Shown: positions 23,833 through 32,813 of the stretch, piece after piece | Position numbering within the stretch: position 1 is the stretch's first letter | Layout of the letters: every line of letters begins with the position of its first letter | NCBI GenBank assembly: GCA_900539175.1 | Contig: UQAW01000006.1 | Location: 1-64,000 of the forward strand | DNA: 64,000 nucleotides | Direction of reading: 5' to 3' | Source of the DNA: an uncultured Lachnospiraceae bacterium | GTDB taxonomy: Bacteria > Bacillota > Clostridia > Lachnospirales > Lachnospiraceae | Notes under the pieces: model-generated | Database searches by the model: none | What the model saw: only the letters and a program-made list of their open reading frames with translations | Told to the model about the DNA's origin: nothing | Translations under genes and position numbers: made by a program

Positions 23833-25409
23833 TGAAAAGAAAATCAGCAGTAATTTTGTTGACAGCAGCAATGTTTGCCCAAGTTTTGGCAGGCTGCAAA
23901 GACTCATCCAATGCAGCGGGTACAAAATCAACCACAGAGAACAAAGCTTCAGATGGTGAGAAGGTATTTCGTTACGGTACTACTGCTTATGGAGTGGAGA
24001 TGGGAAATACAGGTCTGAATCCCCACGAGGATTATTCCGGATGGTCCGCGGTCCGCTATGGGGTGGGTGAGACACTTTTTAAACTTAATGAGCACATGGA
24101 GTTGGAGCCATGGCTGGCGGACAGCTATGAACAGATGGATGAGTATACGGTAAAAATCACATTGAAAGAAAATATTACATTTTCCAGCGGTCGTGTCCTT
24201 GACGGACAGGCAGTAAAGGAATGTCTGGAAGATTTGGTTGCAGTCCATGACCGCGCACCGGGAGATTTGAAAATAAAAGAAATCACTGCGGAAGGTCAGG
24301 ATGTGACCATTATTTCGGAAGAAAAAGTACCGGCATTATTGAATTACCTCAGCGATCCTTACGGAGCAATCATTGATATGGAATACGGTGTGCAGGAAGA
24401 TAAAAATGTTGCCGGAACCGGTCCTTTTGTGGCTGTTAAAGTCACCGACACAGAGATTGATCTGGAAAAGAATCCAAATTACTGGGGCGGGGAAGTGAAG
24501 ATGGATAAAGTCCAGATAAAAGAAATCGTTGACGGAGATACGTTGACCATGGCGATGCAGTCCGGTGAACTTGATGCGGTTCAGGGACTTCCCTATGCCA
24601 GTCTTACGCTCTTCCAGGATAACAGCGATTACAAGGTAAGCTCTGCCGATACGTCCAGGGTCTTTTTTGCACAGTTGAATTATGAGACTTTGGCGCTTCA
24701 GGAGGACAATGTCAGAAAAGCAATTGCCATGGGCATTGACAAGGAAGGCTTTACAAAAAATCTTTTGAGTGGAAACGGAACTCCGGCAGTTGGTGCTTTT
24801 CCGGATAATTTCACATTCGGAAACGCTTCCGTGACTGCTTTCGGGTATGATCCGGAGGAGGCAAAGGAACTGCTGAAGGAAGCTGGCTGGGAAGATACCG
24901 ATGGAGACGGCTATGTGGATAAAGATGGACAGAATCTGATGATTCGCTGGCTGACTTATCCGGGACGGCAGGAACTTCCCCTTTTGGCTGAAGCCGCACA
25001 GGCTGCATTGAAAGAAATCGGTATCGAGGTAAAGGTAAACAATACGGAAAATACCAAGGATTTTCTGGAAAAAGGTGACTGGGATATCTACGCCAGTGCC
25101 TTTGTTACGGCGCCGACCGGAGATCCGGAGTATTTCTTTACGACACATTGTCTGAAGGATTCAGCGAAGAACAGAGGAAAGTATTATAACGAAGAACTGG
25201 AAGAACTGGAAACCAGGCTTCATGCAGAATTTGATCCGGAAAAGCGTGGAGAGCTGGCGGTGCAGATGCAGCAGTTGATTCTGGATGACTGCGGATTTAT
25301 CTTTGCTTCGCATCTGAAGATGTCCTTTGTTATGAAAAGCAATGTGGCAGGATTTGAATCACATCCGTCAGATTATTATGAGCTTACGGCAGATCTGGAT
25401 TACGAATAA
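23832..25409 (+). CDS. Solute-binding lipoprotein, SBP family 5 (nickel/peptide type)
   Basis: Extracellular receptor of the importer. The signal ends at the lipobox AQVLAGC, followed by a Ser/Thr/Ala linker. The body has the family-5 features: an N-terminal segment with GLNPHEDYSGWSAVRYGVGE, the PNYWGGEVKMDKV strand, VRKAIAMGIDKEG, and AKELLKEAGWEDTDGDGYVD. The 525-residue length and the GLNPH..Y.GW.. opening look closer to NikA-like receptors for metal chelates than to OppA, which is longer. The ligand is not deducible; a metal complex or a small acylated or amino-acid-like compound would fit the two modifying enzymes in the operon. Confidence 0.9.
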   Translation: MKRKSAVILLTAAMFAQVLAGCKDSSNAAGTKSTTENKASDGEKVFRYGTTAYGVEMGNTGLNPHEDYSGWSAVRYGVGETLFKLNEHMELEPWLADSYEQMDEYTVKITLKENITFSSGRVLDGQAVKECLEDLVAVHDRAPGDLKIKEITAEGQDVTIISEEKVPALLNYLSDPYGAIIDMEYGVQEDKNVAGTGPFVAVKVTDTEIDLEKNPNYWGGEVKMDKVQIKEIVDGDTLTMAMQSGELDAVQGLPYASLTLFQDNSDYKVSSADTSRVFFAQLNYETLALQEDNVRKAIAMGIDKEGFTKNLLSGNGTPAVGAFPDNFTFGNASVTAFGYDPEEAKELLKEAGWEDTDGDGYVDKDGQNLMIRWLTYPGRQELPLLAEAAQAALKEIGIEVKVNNTENTKDFLEKGDWDIYASAFVTAPTGDPEYFFTTHCLKDSAKNRGKYYNEELEELETRLHAEFDPEKRGELAVQMQQLILDDCGFIFASHLKMSFVMKSNVAGFESHPSDYYELTADLDYE

Positions 25410-25423
25410 GAGGAAGAAAAGAT

Positions 25424-26209
25424 ATGGGACAGCCATTGCTTGACATACAGCATGTGGAAATCAGTTACGCCGGAACACCAGTGGTTCATGACGTGACATT
25501 GCAGATGCAGCCGGGAGAGATATTGGGAATCGTAGGAGAATCCGGAAGCGGGAAAAGTACAGTGATTAAGGCGGCCATGGGGCTGTTGGGAAAAAACGGT
25601 GCTGTCACCCGCGGAGACATTTATTACAGAGGTAAAAATGTCCTTGAGGCAAAGGGGGAAGAGTTACGAAAGATGCGGGGGCCAGGTATGGGAATGATTT
25701 TCCAGAATACCGGTGCATCGCTCTGTCCGATCCGGAGGATTGAAGAGCAGTTGTATGAAAGTGTTCTCCAACATGAGAAAATCAGCCGCTTCGAAGTCCG
25801 CAGGCGTGCTCTGGAACTCTTTGAAAAGATGAAGCTAAGGGATGGAGAGCGGATTTTGAAAAGCTACCCTTTCGAACTGTCGGGGGGAATGAATCAACGT
25901 GTGGGGATTATGATGGCTATGATTATGAACCCGGATCTTCTTTTTGCAGATGAACCAACCAGTGCTCTGGATGTTACCGTCCAGGCGCAGGTAGTGCGCG
26001 AAATGGTGAAGCTGCGGGAACTGTTTGGAACCGGTATCGCCATTGTAACCCATAATATCGGAGTTGTGGAATACATGGCGGATCAGATAGCTGTCCTGTA
26101 TCAGGGAAAACTGGTGGAATACGGAACGAAAGAAGAGGTATTATATCATCCCCAGGAACCGTATACCAGGCAATTAATCGGCGCAGTACTGCGGATGGAC
26201 AGGGGATAA
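25424..26209 (+). CDS. ABC ATP-binding protein, DppD/NikD-type
   Basis: First ATPase of the importer. Walker A GESGSGKST, Q-loop MIFQNTGASLCPIRRI, signature FELSGGMNQRVG, Walker B LLFADEPTSALDV and the H-loop THN are all present. The 261-residue length and lack of the C-terminal oligo_HPY extension with its Cys cluster agree with NikD rather than DppD/OppD (about 330). Confidence 0.93.
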   Translation: MGQPLLDIQHVEISYAGTPVVHDVTLQMQPGEILGIVGESGSGKSTVIKAAMGLLGKNGAVTRGDIYYRGKNVLEAKGEELRKMRGPGMGMIFQNTGASLCPIRRIEEQLYESVLQHEKISRFEVRRRALELFEKMKLRDGERILKSYPFELSGGMNQRVGIMMAMIMNPDLLFADEPTSALDVTVQAQVVREMVKLRELFGTGIAIVTHNIGVVEYMADQIAVLYQGKLVEYGTKEEVLYHPQEPYTRQLIGAVLRMDRG

Positions 26210-26213
26210 GAAC

Positions 26214-26969
26214 ATGCAGACGATTTTGGAAGTGAAAGACCTGAAAAAAGTATTTTATAAGAATAAAGTGGCTTTTGCGGCGGTAAACAGGATCAGTTTT
26301 AAAGTGGAGAAGGGAGAGTGCCTGGGACTTGTGGGAGAGAGCGGCTGCGGAAAAAGTACCGCGGCAAAGCTTATTACCTGTCTGATGAAACCGGATTCGG
26401 GGAGCATTCTTTTGAACGGTGAGGAGATCTTAACTGCAAAAAGAAAACAATTAAAGGAGATTCATGGACGGATTCAGATGGTATTTCAGACCCCTCAGGA
26501 CTCTTTTGATCCCCGCTGTACGCTGGGAGACGGAATCATGGAAGGTATGAGAAACCTGGGAATGAAAAGAGGAGAAGCAATAAAGAAAATGTTGGAACTT
26601 TTGAAGATGGTAGAACTGAATCCGGAGCTTGCAAACCGTTATCCCCATCAGGTGAGCGGAGGAGAGTGTCAGAGAGCGGCAATTGCCAGAGCGCTGGCTG
26701 TAAATCCGCAGTTGATTATTTGTGATGAGGCTACCAGTGCATTGGATGTTACCGTTCAGGCGCAGATTGTGGAGCTGCTTAGAAAATTACAGAAGGAGAT
26801 GGGAGTATCACTTTTGCTGATCTGCCATGACCTTGCATTGGTACAGAAGCTTTGTGACAGAGTTTTGGTGATGTATCAGGGAAGTATCGTTGAAGAAGGG
26901 ATACCAGATCATATAATCAGGAATCCCCGGCAGGAATATACAAAGGTATTGATTGATTCTGCGTTTTAA
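26214..26969 (+). CDS. ABC ATP-binding protein, DppF/NikE-type
   Basis: Second ATPase of the importer. Walker A GESGCGKST, Q-loop MVFQTPQDSFDPRC, signature HQVSGGECQRAA, Walker B IICDEATSALDV, H-loop CHD. At 251 residues it is short like NikE. It begins 4 bp after the preceding stop and is the last gene of the operon; it converges on the TetR gene with only about 10 bp between the two stops and no clear terminator hairpin. Confidence 0.93.
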   Translation: MQTILEVKDLKKVFYKNKVAFAAVNRISFKVEKGECLGLVGESGCGKSTAAKLITCLMKPDSGSILLNGEEILTAKRKQLKEIHGRIQMVFQTPQDSFDPRCTLGDGIMEGMRNLGMKRGEAIKKMLELLKMVELNPELANRYPHQVSGGECQRAAIARALAVNPQLIICDEATSALDVTVQAQIVELLRKLQKEMGVSLLLICHDLALVQKLCDRVLVMYQGSIVEEGIPDHIIRNPRQEYTKVLIDSAF

Positions 26970-26979
26970 AACAATTCTT

Positions 26980-27591
26980 TTATTCGGTTTCCACACGATA
27001 CTGCCGGAAAATTCCTTTTACTGTTTCATACAGATGAGGTTTTAATTCATCCAATGGAACCGGCTGCCGGTATAGAATTGCATTATAACTGGTTCCGCTC
27101 ACAACTTCCAGAATGGTATACATCATAAGCTCCGGTGAGCGGTAAGTGCATCCTGATTTTGAGAGAAGGGAATCATAGATGGTATAGATTGCAGGCGTGT
27201 CCTTTCCGGGAGTGAAGAACAGGGAGTTCTTAAAAAAACCCCAGCTCAGATGCTTGGATAAGAGCATGACCAGACTGAGATTTGAAGCAAGCTGGTTCAG
27301 GATATGGTCGATGATAAAAAGTACCTGTTCCTCAAAATCAGTCAGCTCAGGATGGGACTGCAGTTCCGTATAGGCTGCCTGAAAGACCTGACTGGCCTTA
27401 TGGGCAATCAGATGATTTCGGATATCATATTTATCTTTAAAATACAGGTAGAAGGTTCCTTTTGCCACACCGGCATGACTGACGATGTCAGAGATAGAGG
27501 TTTTGCTGAACCCATTATCAATAAAGAGAGAAAAAGCGGATTCCAACAGGGAATCCCTTTTTTGTTGTTTGTTATGATCTATTTTTCCCAT
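26980..27591 (-). CDS. TetR-family repressor
   Basis: A 203-residue regulator from ATG 27591 (AAAGGAG at about 10 bp). The N-terminal HTH is clear: RDSLLESAFSLFIDNGFSKT, ISDIVSHAGVAKGTFYLYFK. The C-terminal ligand domain (about 60-203) is variable as usual. It is divergent from the MMPL operon and the intergenic region contains three copies of a TGAC-N5-GTCA palindrome, so it very likely represses that operon and itself. The reading frame extends upstream to 27672 but without a ribosome binding site. The inducer is unknown. Confidence 0.9.
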   Translation of the reverse strand: MGKIDHNKQQKRDSLLESAFSLFIDNGFSKTSISDIVSHAGVAKGTFYLYFKDKYDIRNHLIAHKASQVFQAAYTELQSHPELTDFEEQVLFIIDHILNQLASNLSLVMLLSKHLSWGFFKNSLFFTPGKDTPAIYTIYDSLLSKSGCTYRSPELMMYTILEVVSGTSYNAILYRQPVPLDELKPHLYETVKGIFRQYRVETE

Positions 27592-27723
27592 GAGAGCCGG
27601 TCTCCTTTCGCAATCGCTTATTACCTGTCGTTTATAACGTCTATTATAGAAAGAAATTTCCATAAAAGTCAAATGGAAATAGCGGCAGTTCTAAAAATTT
27701 AACAAAATGCATAAAAATAAAAA

Positions 27724-27803
27724 TGACTATCAGTCAAAAATTTGCATATAAGATATTGACTAATGGTCAATTTTGATGTATAACATTAAATGACCAATGG
27801 TCA
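27724..27803. promoter_or_regulatory. MMPL promoter with three TetR-type operators
   Basis: Operators: TGACTATCAGTCA (27724-27736, palindromic), TGACTAATGGTCA (27757-27769) and TGACCAATGGTCA (27791-27803, fully palindromic). A promoter TTGACT (27756-27761), 17 bp, TATAAC (27779-27784) runs through operator 2, and operator 3 covers the start site. Repression by the divergent TetR protein is the natural reading. Confidence 0.8.
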
Positions 27804-27837
27804 TAAATGAATTGAAATGGAAAAGGGAGGAAGCAAC

Positions 27838-29901
27838 ATGATAAAACTGGGAAGGAAGATTGTAAAATTACGGATTCCGATTTTTATTATCAGTCTTGTG
27901 CTGTTGATTCCGGCAACAATCGGTTACATCAATACCAGGGTGAATTATGATATCCTGTATTATCTGCCGGATGATATTGAGACGATGAAGGGGCAGGATA
28001 TCCTGGTGGAGGAATTCGGAACCGGGGCCTATTCGATGTTTCTCTGTGAAGGGATGGAGAACAAAGATGTGGCATCATTAAAAACACGGATAGAAGCAGT
28101 GGATCATGTATCCAAGGTGGTCTGGTATGATAGTTTTGCTGATTTGAGTATTCCGATGGAGATGCTTCCGGAAAAGATCCGGTCGGCATTTAACTCGGAT
28201 CATTCCACCATGATGTTTATTATTTTTGAAACCACGACCTCGGCAGATGAGACGATGGCTGCCATTGAGGATATACGGGATCTGGCAGGAAAACAGTGCT
28301 TCTTAAGCGGGATGTCAGCAATCGTGACGGACACCAAAAATCTGGCGGAATCGGAAGTTGTAATCTATGTAGTGATTGCGGTAATTCTTTCTTCCATTGT
28401 TTTGGCGCTGACCATGGAATCTTATTTGATTCCGCTTTTATTCCTGCTCAGTATCGGTGTTGCGATTCTCTATAATATGGGAACTAATTTCCTGACCGGA
28501 GAGATCTCTTATATTACGAAAGCCTTAAGTGCGGTACTGCAGCTTGGCGTTACTATGGATTATTCGATCTTCCTGTGGCACAGTTATCAGGAGCAACTGG
28601 AAGTACAGAAAGAAGATCATCAGGAGGCAATGGCGCAGGCGATTGCAGCTACGATCAAATCAGTGGTGGGGAGTTCCATCACCACAATTGCCGGATTTAT
28701 CGCTCTGTGCTTTATGAGTTTTACGCTGGGCATGGATTTGGGCATTGTCATGACGAAAGGCGTTGTTTTCGGTGTTATCTGCTGTGTAACCGTACTTCCT
28801 TCCATGATCATGATTTTCGATAAAGCGTTGGAAAAGACGAAGCATCGTCAGTTGATTCCGGATTTTCCCAAGGTTTCTGATTTCGTGGTAAAGCATCACG
28901 TGTTTTTTGCAGTTTTATTCTTGGTGTTGTTTGTTCCGTTTGCATATTTTCAGGCAAACACTGAGGTGTATTATAATCTGGATACTACCTTGCCGGAAGA
29001 TCTGGAAAGTATCATGGCAAATACAAAGCTTCAGGAAGAATACGAGATGGGAGCCGCCCATATGATCCTGTTGGATCAGGAGATTTCCGAAAAAGAAAAA
29101 TATGCCATGATCGATGAGATGGAGCAGGTAGATGGTATCAAGCAGGTGCTTGGTCTGGAAAGTATCATAGGGCCGTCTTTTCCCCAGAGTATGATACCGG
29201 AAGACATCAAGGAGGTTCGGGAGAGTGAAAATTATGAATTGATGTTGATTATGAACGAATATCTGGTAGCTTCCGATGAGGTGAATGAACAGCTGGACGA
29301 ATTAAACGGAATCTTGAAGAAGTATGATCCAAGCGGAATGCTGGTAGGAGAAGCTCCGTGTACAAAGGATTTGATTGAGATTACGAACCATGATTTCAAT
29401 GTAGTAAGTTCCGTGTCTATATTGGCTGTATTCGTTATTATCCTGTTCGTATTCAAATCCATCTCGCTTCCGGTGATTTTGGTGTTGGTAATTGAGGGGG
29501 CAATTTTTATCAACATGGGTATTCCCTATCTGACGGGAACTGAACTTCCGTTTATCGCATCCATTGTAATCGGAACCATTCAGTTAGGAGCAACGGTAGA
29601 TTATGCGATCTTGATGACCAGCAGATATGAAAAAGAACGCGGGGAAGGAAAGAGCAAGAGAGAATCCATTCAAATTGCACACCAAAGCAGTATGCGTCCT
29701 GTTATGGTATCTGCATTCAGTTTCTTTGCGGCTACGTTTGGCGTGGGGATCTATTCCAAGATTGATATGATCAGTTCCCTTTGTCTGCTGATGGCAAGAG
29801 GCGCGTTGATCAGTATGTGTGCCGTGCTTTTGTTCCTGCCGGCGATGTATTGGTTGTTTGATGGTATGATTTGTAAAACCAGTAAAGACTTTCATATATA
29901 A
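27838..29901 (+). CDS. MMPL/RND-family transporter
   Basis: A 687-residue MMPL-type membrane protein with the duplicated RND plan: one span, an extracytoplasmic domain (about 35-165), five spans, then one span at about 350, a second outer domain (about 375-530) and five more spans. The repeated motif LGVTMDYSIFLWHSY / LGATVDYAILMTSRYEKERG with a membrane-buried Asp-Tyr pair is the proton relay of the family. The Gly-x-Gly-x-x-x coupling region GKSKRESIQIAHQSS follows. ATG 27838 is preceded by GGGAGG. It pairs with the repeat protein downstream. Possible roles are lipid, glycolipid or hydrophobic-compound export. Confidence 0.9.
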   Translation: MIKLGRKIVKLRIPIFIISLVLLIPATIGYINTRVNYDILYYLPDDIETMKGQDILVEEFGTGAYSMFLCEGMENKDVASLKTRIEAVDHVSKVVWYDSFADLSIPMEMLPEKIRSAFNSDHSTMMFIIFETTTSADETMAAIEDIRDLAGKQCFLSGMSAIVTDTKNLAESEVVIYVVIAVILSSIVLALTMESYLIPLLFLLSIGVAILYNMGTNFLTGEISYITKALSAVLQLGVTMDYSIFLWHSYQEQLEVQKEDHQEAMAQAIAATIKSVVGSSITTIAGFIALCFMSFTLGMDLGIVMTKGVVFGVICCVTVLPSMIMIFDKALEKTKHRQLIPDFPKVSDFVVKHHVFFAVLFLVLFVPFAYFQANTEVYYNLDTTLPEDLESIMANTKLQEEYEMGAAHMILLDQEISEKEKYAMIDEMEQVDGIKQVLGLESIIGPSFPQSMIPEDIKEVRESENYELMLIMNEYLVASDEVNEQLDELNGILKKYDPSGMLVGEAPCTKDLIEITNHDFNVVSSVSILAVFVIILFVFKSISLPVILVLVIEGAIFINMGIPYLTGTELPFIASIVIGTIQLGATVDYAILMTSRYEKERGEGKSKRESIQIAHQSSMRPVMVSAFSFFAATFGVGIYSKIDMISSLCLLMARGALISMCAVLLFLPAMYWLFDGMICKTSKDFHI

Positions 29902-29922
29902 AAACAGGAGGATTGATTTGCG

Positions 29923-32571
29923 ATGAAGAAAAAACATGTTCAGGCGATGATGGCAGGTATGGCAGCGATGCTGTCAATTAGTTTACCGGTAACCAGCGTA
30001 TACGGCGCTGTGCCGGAAAAAGAGCAGACCGTCTATGTAACGGCCGATGAAAGTGGTAAGACACAGAAGGTAATTGTCAGCAACTGGCTGAAAAACACAG
30101 AGAAAGAATCTTCTCTGACGGATAAAAGCGACCTGGAGAACATACAGAACGTAAAAGGAGAGGAAACATTTAAAAAGAACAGTGACGGAACCCTTATCTG
30201 GGATGCAGATGGGAAAGATATCTATTATCAGGGAGAGACCCAGGAGGAACTGCCGGTATCTGTAAAAATGACGTACTATCTGGACGGCAAAAAGATTGAA
30301 CCGTCCAAACTGGCAGGAAAGAGCGGAAAAGTGAAGATTCGTATTGATTACGAAAATCATGCAGATCAGACCGTGGAGATTGACGGAAAAAAGGAAAAAA
30401 TCTATACCCCGTTTCTGATGGTGACCGGTATGATTCTTCCGGCAGAGAAATTTACGAATGTAGAAGTAAAGAATGGTAAGGTGATCTCAGACGGAAAGAA
30501 TGAGATCGTGATGGGAATCGGATTTCCGGGACTGGGAGAAAGTCTGCAGCTTTCTGATATTGAAGAACTGAAAGAAAAAGAAGTTCCGGATTATGTGGAG
30601 ATTACAGCCGATGTTGAGGATTTTTCCCTGTCGCTTACCGCTACAGTAGCAACAACCGGCACCCTTGAGGAGCTAGGGCTTGGAGAGATTGACAGTCTGG
30701 ATGATTTGAAGGAAAGCATGGATAAATTGGCAGATTCTTCTGAAGCACTGGTCAATGGAAGCAAGGAACTTCAGGACGGAATTGAAAAGTTGGATACTTC
30801 TGCCGTTACATTTGCGGATGGTTTAAAAAGTGCGGATCAGGGAGCCGGACAATTAAAAGCCGGGATTGATACCATGAACAACAAAAAAGGGGAATTGCTT
30901 AACGGAATTAACCAGTTGGTAAATGGTATGAATACTCTTGGGGGCGGAGCAGGTGAGCTACGGTCCGGGGTGAAGTCCTATACGGATGGAGCTTCCACAC
31001 TTGCCGGCGGAATTTTGCAGGCAGATCAGGGAGCCGGAAGTTTGAAATCCGGAATTGATACTTTGAACAGTAAAAAAGCAGCATTGACAGATGGAATTGC
31101 AGCTCTGGTACAGGGTGGGCAGCAGCTTCAGGCGGGTGCAGGTACTTTGCAAAGCAGCGTCAAGATGTATACAGACGGGGCAGCAGATCTGAAAGACGGC
31201 ATCACAGCACTGGATCGTGAGCTGCAGCAGAAATTGGGGCAGGCAGAGCAGCTTCCTGCCGCAATGGATGCTTTGATAACAGGCGCTGATCAGATGATCC
31301 GCGGCGCTGATGATCTGAAGGCAGGAGCGAATCAGGCGAAAAATGCAGCTGCAGGTTTACAGAACCGTGTGGCAGAATTTAGCGGAGCAGTAGGAACTGC
31401 ACAAGGTCTGGTAGGGAATGCTGCCGCTGCGTTAAGTGGATATACGGTGGATACAGGTGCAGTCAATCAGTCAGCTTCTTCACAGGCGCAGCAGGCGGTG
31501 GAAGCAGAAAATGCGGCTGTGAATGGAGCGGCTACGGCACAGCAGACAGAAAATGTAAGGGCAGCACTGGAAGCTGCAGGTGTTTCACCGGAAGAGCAGG
31601 CAGTTGTATTGGCAAATCTGCAGGGGATTTCTGTTCCGGTACAGACTTCTGTTTCCGTAGACGTATCCGGCAATATTCCGGATAATTCTGCGGTTGTCGA
31701 TACCTTGAATCAGGTTCAGTCCGGATTGGTGCAGGTAAAGGCCGGTGTGGATCAGATGGATATGAATGCAGTGCAGGCTCAGATCGGTCAATTGGTGGAC
31801 GGAGCACAGAGTGCAGCCGATGGGGCGGCAGATTTATCCTCAGGTTTAACGACGCTCAAAGCTTCTGCTGCACCATTAAAAGGCTTCTCTGCAATGGCAG
31901 GAGAATTGCAGGGGGCAGTCGGTCAATTGAAAGCCGGCAGCGAGAAACTTTGCAGCAGCAATGCCAAATTGAATGGTGGTGCACAGGTATTAACCGATGG
32001 GGTGAAGAATCTGAATACCGGAATCGGATCTCTGGAGGATGGTGCTGCAGCACTGGGAGACGGGGTTGCCAGGCTTGCGGCAGGAGCAGCTGCTTTGAAG
32101 GACGGTACCAGTCAGTTGAAAGCAGGAGCAGGTCAATTGACTGCCAATAATTCTAAGTTAAATGCGGGCACAACACAGTTAGTTTCCGGTGCCAATGCTC
32201 TGATTTTTGGAGGACGTTCCCTGCAGTCGGGAGCCGGAACATTAAGCAGCGGCATCCAGCAGCTTTCCAGTGGAGCCGCTTCATTGAAAGAGGGAACCGG
32301 GAAACTTGCAGCCGGCAGTACGGAATTGAAGGACGGTACGAAGAAACTTCTGGATGGTTCCAAAGAACTTGCGGAGGGGATGAAAAAATTTGATGAAGAA
32401 GGTATTCAGAAATTAACAGATCTTATGGAAAAAGATATGCAGAAGGTATTGGACCGTCTGAGGGCAGTCGCCGATGCAGATAAAGCATATACTGCATTTG
32501 ACGGGTTAGATGAAGATATGGATGGCAGTGTGAAATTTATCATAGAAACTGCCGGGATTGAGGCAAAATAG
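29923..32571 (+). CDS. Secreted YhgE/Pip-like Leu-Gly repeat protein
   Basis: An 882-residue exported protein. A signal peptide (about 1-27, ending VTSVYGA) leads to a beta-rich domain (about 30-245), then about 500 residues of seven-residue-like repeats of the form L..G...L..G (LKDGTSQLKAGAGQLTA and similar), as in YhgE/Pip and EsaA proteins, and a short charged end. A stretch around 480-600 with Ala/Gln/Val-rich sequence interrupts the repeats. Unlike YhgE it has no C-terminal membrane spans. It is 21 bp after the MMPL gene and ends at a strong terminator, so it is likely the transporter's outer partner, perhaps spanning the wall. Confidence 0.8.
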   Translation: MKKKHVQAMMAGMAAMLSISLPVTSVYGAVPEKEQTVYVTADESGKTQKVIVSNWLKNTEKESSLTDKSDLENIQNVKGEETFKKNSDGTLIWDADGKDIYYQGETQEELPVSVKMTYYLDGKKIEPSKLAGKSGKVKIRIDYENHADQTVEIDGKKEKIYTPFLMVTGMILPAEKFTNVEVKNGKVISDGKNEIVMGIGFPGLGESLQLSDIEELKEKEVPDYVEITADVEDFSLSLTATVATTGTLEELGLGEIDSLDDLKESMDKLADSSEALVNGSKELQDGIEKLDTSAVTFADGLKSADQGAGQLKAGIDTMNNKKGELLNGINQLVNGMNTLGGGAGELRSGVKSYTDGASTLAGGILQADQGAGSLKSGIDTLNSKKAALTDGIAALVQGGQQLQAGAGTLQSSVKMYTDGAADLKDGITALDRELQQKLGQAEQLPAAMDALITGADQMIRGADDLKAGANQAKNAAAGLQNRVAEFSGAVGTAQGLVGNAAAALSGYTVDTGAVNQSASSQAQQAVEAENAAVNGAATAQQTENVRAALEAAGVSPEEQAVVLANLQGISVPVQTSVSVDVSGNIPDNSAVVDTLNQVQSGLVQVKAGVDQMDMNAVQAQIGQLVDGAQSAADGAADLSSGLTTLKASAAPLKGFSAMAGELQGAVGQLKAGSEKLCSSNAKLNGGAQVLTDGVKNLNTGIGSLEDGAAALGDGVARLAAGAAALKDGTSQLKAGAGQLTANNSKLNAGTTQLVSGANALIFGGRSLQSGAGTLSSGIQQLSSGAASLKEGTGKLAAGSTELKDGTKKLLDGSKELAEGMKKFDEEGIQKLTDLMEKDMQKVLDRLRAVADADKAYTAFDGLDEDMDGSVKFIIETAGIEAK

Positions 32572-32601
32572 TTAAAATTTGGAGAAGTAAAATGTGTTAT
32601 T

Positions 32602-32636
32602 GCAAAACAGCCTGGAGGTATTCCAGGCTGTTTTGC
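32602..32636 (+). terminator. Strong intrinsic terminator of the MMPL operon
   Basis: Perfect 15-bp stem GCAAAACAGCCTGGA / TCCAGGCTGTTTTGC with a 5-nt loop. The A-rich and T-rich arms make it usable from either side. Confidence 0.85.
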
Positions 32637-32813
32637 ATGTTCTGATGGTTTCGCTTAGACAATTCTGTGGGGAAGATGTTTTAAAAAGTGACAAATCTCT
32701 CACCTGAAAGTCACGGAAATGTAAGGATAACGTTCTATTATGAGAGAAGATATTATTTGAAAACTAAGAAATTGAGAAATCAGGCAGCACCAAATCATGT
32801 GAGGAGGATCGTT

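Noticed and set aside
24336..25148. 270-codon antisense frame in the solute-binding gene
   Set aside because: Shadow of a clear family-5 receptor gene; no start signals and no family features.
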